Part shown: positions 48,942 through 51,597 of the stretch, one piece after another | Numbering within the stretch: the first letter of the stretch is position 1 | Layout of the letters: each line of letters starts with the position of its first letter | NCBI GenBank assembly: GCA_036506275.1 | Contig: DASXSB010000070.1 | Coordinates: forward strand, 1-51,597 | Length of the DNA: 51,597 nt | From: DASXSB01 sp036506275 | Lineage (GTDB): Bacteria > Methylomirabilota > Methylomirabilia > Rokubacteriales > CSP1-6 | Direction of reading: 5' to 3' | The notes under the pieces: model-generated | What the model was told of the DNA's origin: nothing | Seen by the model: the letters and a program-made list of their open reading frames with translations, nothing else | The model's database searches: none | Made by a program: the position numbers and the translations under genes

Positions 48942-49844
48942 TCAGACGGGAGCGTCGTCGCTCGAGGGCTTGAGGAACAAGAACACCGCGGAGAAGTCGC
49001 GGCGACCGAGGCCGTGCGACGACGCCAATCGCAGGACTTGCTGCGCCGCCGGCGCCACCACGACGGGGACGCGAAGCTCCCGCGCCGCGTTCACGGCGAG
49101 GCCGAGGTCCTTGGCCATGAGATCCGTGGTGAAGCCCGGCGCGTAATCACGGTTCGAGGCCGCCTTCGCCACCAGCCCCGGGACCGGATGCATGTTCTCC
49201 ATCACCCACGTGTTGCCGGACGACTTCGCGATGACCTGCGTGAGAACTTTCGGGTCGACACCGAAGCCCTCCGCGATCCGGAAGGCCTCGCTCACCGCCA
49301 CCGCTGCCACGCCCGCGATGAGGTTGTTGCAGAGCTTCGCGACCTCGCCGCTGCCCACCGTCCCCACGTGGATGATGTTGGCGCCCATCGCGGCCAGCAC
49401 GGGGCGCGCTTCCTCGACGTCCTTCGCGTCGCCGCCGACCATGATGGCGAGGGTGGCGTTCTCCGCTCCCGTCACGCCGCCGGAAACGGGGGCGTCTAGG
49501 AAGCGCACCCGGCGCTGCGCCAGCGCCTGCGCCACGCGGCGGGAGACGGCGGGATCGATCGTCGACATGTCCACGCACAGCCGCCCCGCGGCCGCGCCCT
49601 CCAGCACGCCGCCCGCGTCGAGGTACGCGCGCTCGACGTGCGACGACGACGGCAGCATGGTCACGACGATCTCGGCGCTCTTCGCCGCTTCCGCGGCGGA
49701 GCCCGCGCGCGCGGCGCCGAGGGCGACCGCTTCCGCGAGCGCGGTCGGCACGACGTCGTACGCGACCACGGCGTGGCCCTTGGCGATCAGGTTCTTCACC
49801 ATGGGGCGCCCCATGGCTCCGGTGCCGATGAAACCGACTCTCAT
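48942..49844 (-). CDS. Beta-hydroxyacid dehydrogenase, 3-hydroxyisobutyrate dehydrogenase type
   Basis: A 300-residue dehydrogenase. The nucleotide motif is GFIGTGAMGRPMVKNL. DAPVSGGVTGAE is the substrate site, and the catalytic Lys lies in GSGEVAKLCNN. ATG 49844 has AAGGAGG 7 nt upstream. It resembles the gene at 43807 but is not a recent duplicate, since the two differ through most of their length. It is divergent from the EamA transporter and separated from the AOR operon by the latter's promoter. 3-Hydroxyisobutyrate and tartronate semialdehyde are both plausible substrates. Confidence 0.86.
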   Translation of the reverse strand: MRVGFIGTGAMGRPMVKNLIAKGHAVVAYDVVPTALAEAVALGAARAGSAAEAAKSAEIVVTMLPSSSHVERAYLDAGGVLEGAAAGRLCVDMSTIDPAVSRRVAQALAQRRVRFLDAPVSGGVTGAENATLAIMVGGDAKDVEEARPVLAAMGANIIHVGTVGSGEVAKLCNNLIAGVAAVAVSEAFRIAEGFGVDPKVLTQVIAKSSGNTWVMENMHPVPGLVAKAASNRDYAPGFTTDLMAKDLGLAVNAARELRVPVVVAPAAQQVLRLASSHGLGRRDFSAVFLFLKPSSDDAPV

Positions 49845-49868
49845 GGATCGTCCTCCTTGCCGGCGCGC

Positions 49869-49882
49869 TATGATCCCGGCCC
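49869..49882 (+). promoter_or_regulatory. -10 box of the EamA gene, leaderless geometry
   Basis: TATGAT (49869-49874) is followed by 8 nt and GTG 49883. There is no Shine-Dalgarno. The gap to the divergent dehydrogenase gene is 38 bp. Confidence 0.5.
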
Positions 49883-50791
49883 GTGTTCGGTCCGTCAAGC
49901 CCCGGCCGCCTGGCCGGCCTCGTGTTGATCGCGCTCGCCGCCGTCTCGTGGGGAACGAGCGGCGCCGTGACGACCGTGCTCGTGACCACCGCCGGCACGA
50001 GCCCGCTCGTCATCGGCGCCGTCCGCCTGGGGCTGGCCGCGATCGTCCTCGCCGTCATCGCCGGCGCCAGTGGCGCCCGCCTCGGCCTGCCGCGACGGGA
50101 TCTCACGCGCTGTCTCGCGATGGGAGTGTGCATGGCGGTCTACCAGGCGAGCTACTTCACCGCCGTCACCTTGAGCGGCATCGCCGTCAGCGCCCTCGTC
50201 GCCATCTGCTCGGCGCCCCTCGGCATCGCCGCCCTCGCCGTGCTCGTGCTCGGCGAACGCGTGCGCGGCCGCGTGGTGGCCGCGCTCGCGCTCGGCGTGG
50301 TGGGCACCGCCTGCCTCATCGGTGGTCCGCGCGCGGCCACGGATTTCTCGTCGCGCTTCGTCGCCGGCGCGCTCCTCGCGCTCACGGCGGGCGCCGCCTA
50401 CGCGTCCTACGTGGTCATCGCGAAGGCAAGCCTCGTCCGCACGCCGCCCCTGCCGCTCGCGGCCGTGACGTTCGCGCTCGCCGCCGTCATCCTGTCGCCG
50501 GCGCTCGTGATCGGCGACGCACCGTGGCGCCAGGTGATCGCGGGCTGGCCGTGGCTTCTCTATCTCGGCGTGGTCGCCACCGGCCTCGCCTACGCCGTCT
50601 ACACGATCGGGCTCGCCTCGGTACCGGCGTCGGTGGCGGGCGTGGTCTCGTTGATGGAGCCCTTGACGGCGACGCTGCTCGGCGTCGTTCTCTTCAGCGA
50701 GCGCCTGGGCGCACTCGGGGTGGTGGGGGCGGTGCTCATGTTCGCGGCGATCGGCCTGTTGCTCACCGCTCCGGACCCGAGCGCACCGTGA
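49883..50791 (+). CDS. EamA/DMT-family transporter
   Basis: A 302-residue membrane protein with about ten hydrophobic segments in two EamA repeats. The first repeat starts at LVLIALAAVSWGTSGAVTTV and ends with a region including LVLGERVRGR; the second ends in SLMEPLTATLLGVVLFSERLG, the typical family end motif. Such drug/metabolite transporters export amino acids or small metabolites. GTG 49883 is the only start close to the promoter. It ends 53 bp before the PQQ dehydrogenase. Confidence 0.9.
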   Translation: MFGPSSPGRLAGLVLIALAAVSWGTSGAVTTVLVTTAGTSPLVIGAVRLGLAAIVLAVIAGASGARLGLPRRDLTRCLAMGVCMAVYQASYFTAVTLSGIAVSALVAICSAPLGIAALAVLVLGERVRGRVVAALALGVVGTACLIGGPRAATDFSSRFVAGALLALTAGAAYASYVVIAKASLVRTPPLPLAAVTFALAAVILSPALVIGDAPWRQVIAGWPWLLYLGVVATGLAYAVYTIGLASVPASVAGVVSLMEPLTATLLGVVLFSERLGALGVVGAVLMFAAIGLLLTAPDPSAP

Positions 50792-50808
50792 TCGTGGTCA
50801 CGCGGTGC
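50783..50808 (+). terminator. Weak hairpin at the end of the EamA gene
   Basis: GCACCGTGA (50783-50791), including the stop codon, pairs with TCACGCGGTGC (50798-50808) with a 2-base bulge. No T-tract follows. It may separate the EamA and PQQ-dehydrogenase transcripts. Confidence 0.35.
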
Positions 50809-50829
50809 CGGGTGCATGGGGACGCGGCG

Positions 50830-50844
50830 TAGACTGTGTCGCGC
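50830..50844 (+). promoter_or_regulatory. -10 box of the PQQ dehydrogenase gene
   Basis: TAGACT (50830-50835) lies 9 nt before ATG 50845. No Shine-Dalgarno is seen. The geometry again fits a leaderless or very short-leader mRNA. Confidence 0.4.
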
Positions 50845-51597
50845 ATGCTGCCGATTGGGCCTCCCCGCTCCTCCCGGCACGGACTCGGGCGGCTCCCTCC
50901 GCTCATGATCCGGACGACGTCGTGGCTGGCGGTGGTTCTGCTGATCGTGGGCTGCCTGCCCGCGCTCCGTGGCCCGGCGCGGGGCGAATGGCCGAGCTAC
51001 GGCAACGACGCCGGTGGCACGCGGTATTCGCCGCTGGCCCAGATTGACCGCGCGAACGTCGGGAACCTGCGCGTCGCGTGGACGTATCGGACCGGCGAGA
51101 TCGGTGGCGTGCGCCCGTGGGGCTTCATCGCCTTCGAAGCCACGCCGCTCATGGTCGACGGCGCGCTGGTTTTCAGCACGCCGTACGACCGCGTGGTGGC
51201 TCTCGACCCCGACACGGGGACGGAGCGCTGGCGCTACGACCCCCACGTCGACCGCACGCGCCGCTTCGCCATCGTGACGTCGCGCGGCGTTTCCACGTGG
51301 CTGGACGCCACCGCTCGTGCGGATCGCGCATGTCGTCGCACCATATTCATCGGCACCATCGACGCGCGGCTCATCGCGCTCGACGCCGCCACCGGCGCTC
51401 CGTGCCCCGGCTTCGGGCGTGGGGGGCAGGTCGATCTCACGGAGGGCATCGACGTCAGCGACGACCGCTGCTGCTATCAGGTGACGTCGCCGCCCGCGGT
51501 CGTGAACGGGCTGGTCGTGGTCGGCTCGTCCATCGGCGACAATCGCTCCGCGGAGATGGAGCGCGGCGTCGTGCGCGCGTTCGACGCGCGCACCGGC
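50845..51597 (+). CDS. PQQ-dependent dehydrogenase, 3' end cut by the window
   Basis: The first 251 codons of a quinoprotein dehydrogenase; the gene runs off the right edge. After an extended N-terminus comes a signal-like segment (WLAVVLLIVGCLPAL), then EWPSYGNDAGGTRYSPLAQI, the usual opening of the eight-bladed propeller. LDPDTGTERWRYD and ALDAATGAPCPGFG are propeller W-motif-like blade ends, and TSPPAVVNGLVVVGSSIGDN matches PQQ glucose/alcohol dehydrogenases. A vicinal Cys pair occurs in DDRCCYQ. ATG 50905 is an alternative start with a tighter signal peptide. A periplasmic enzyme oxidising a sugar or alcohol is expected; the substrate cannot be told from this part. Confidence 0.85.
   Translation, partial: MLPIGPPRSSRHGLGRLPPLMIRTTSWLAVVLLIVGCLPALRGPARGEWPSYGNDAGGTRYSPLAQIDRANVGNLRVAWTYRTGEIGGVRPWGFIAFEATPLMVDGALVFSTPYDRVVALDPDTGTERWRYDPHVDRTRRFAIVTSRGVSTWLDATARADRACRRTIFIGTIDARLIALDAATGAPCPGFGRGGQVDLTEGIDVSDDRCCYQVTSPPAVVNGLVVVGSSIGDNRSAEMERGVVRAFDARTG

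Noticed and set aside
1..51597. tRNA, rRNA, prophage, integron or defence island
   Set aside because: Reading both strands gave no structural RNA, integrase, restriction, toxin-antitoxin or phage gene. The content is metabolic and envelope-related.

Overview
The window is a visibly GC-rich, very densely packed stretch of a Gram-negative bacterial chromosome. It holds 49 coding regions, almost no spacer DNA, and many stop/start overlaps (ATGA, GTGA, TGATG, CTAG). Hopanoid genes, MlaDEF-type lipid transport, a PagL-like outer-membrane deacylase, an AorABC-like tungsten enzyme operon and many short-leader or leaderless starts together suggest an uncultivated lineage such as Candidatus Rokubacteria/Methylomirabilota. 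That placement is inference from gene content and style. No rRNA, tRNA, CRISPR, transposase, integrase or phage gene was seen.

Layout. (1) 3-762: end of an HExxH protein and a hairpin. (2) 768-6997, minus strand: threonine synthase, EF-G-like GTPase, MBL-rhodanese protein, YeeE/YedE transporter and a small membrane protein. (3) 7038-9127, plus strand: zinc dehydrogenase and methyltransferase. (4) 9128-20512, minus strand: a twelve-gene run reading in transcription order CruF-like membrane protein, hpnH, unrecognised 114-aa protein, hpnG, hpnA, hpnD, two paralogous zinc dehydrogenases, PagL-like deacylase, ispH, FAH-family protein, Tat-exported S9 peptidase. (5) 20550-29713, plus strand, divergent from (4): squalene-hopene cyclase, mlaE, mlaF, mlaD, a ThDP decarboxylase, inositol-3-phosphate synthase and the hopanoid RND transporter hpnN. 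(6) 29710-33625: PhzF-family protein, an orphan NtrC-type response regulator, and a di-haem oxidoreductase behind a consensus sigma-54 promoter. (7) 33670-41202: molybdopterin oxidoreductase with a secreted intradiol-dioxygenase-like protein, BT1-type MFS transporter, small proteins, malate synthase, a two-domain VOC protein and a Nudix hydrolase. (8) 41253-44691, minus strand: tartronate-semialdehyde-reductase-type dehydrogenase, GNAT, CopC, aldo/keto reductase. (9) 44789-48853, minus strand: GYD protein, 4x[4Fe-4S] subunit, FAD/NAD subunit and aldehyde:ferredoxin oxidoreductase. (10) 48942-51597: a second beta-hydroxyacid dehydrogenase, an EamA transporter and the start of a PQQ dehydrogenase.

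The most coherent system is the divergent hopanoid/outer-membrane island (regions 4 and 5). It supplies IPP/DMAPP (IspH), a squalene-branch synthase (HpnD), cyclisation (SHC), side-chain addition and trimming (HpnH, HpnG), transport (HpnN, MlaDEF) and possible lipid A remodelling (PagL-like). Two tandem polyol-dehydrogenase-like enzymes sit in the same operon and are candidates for the poorly characterised reduction of ribosylhopane to bacteriohopanetetrol. Region 6 looks like a self-contained two-component/sigma-54 switch driving one periplasmic di-haem enzyme.
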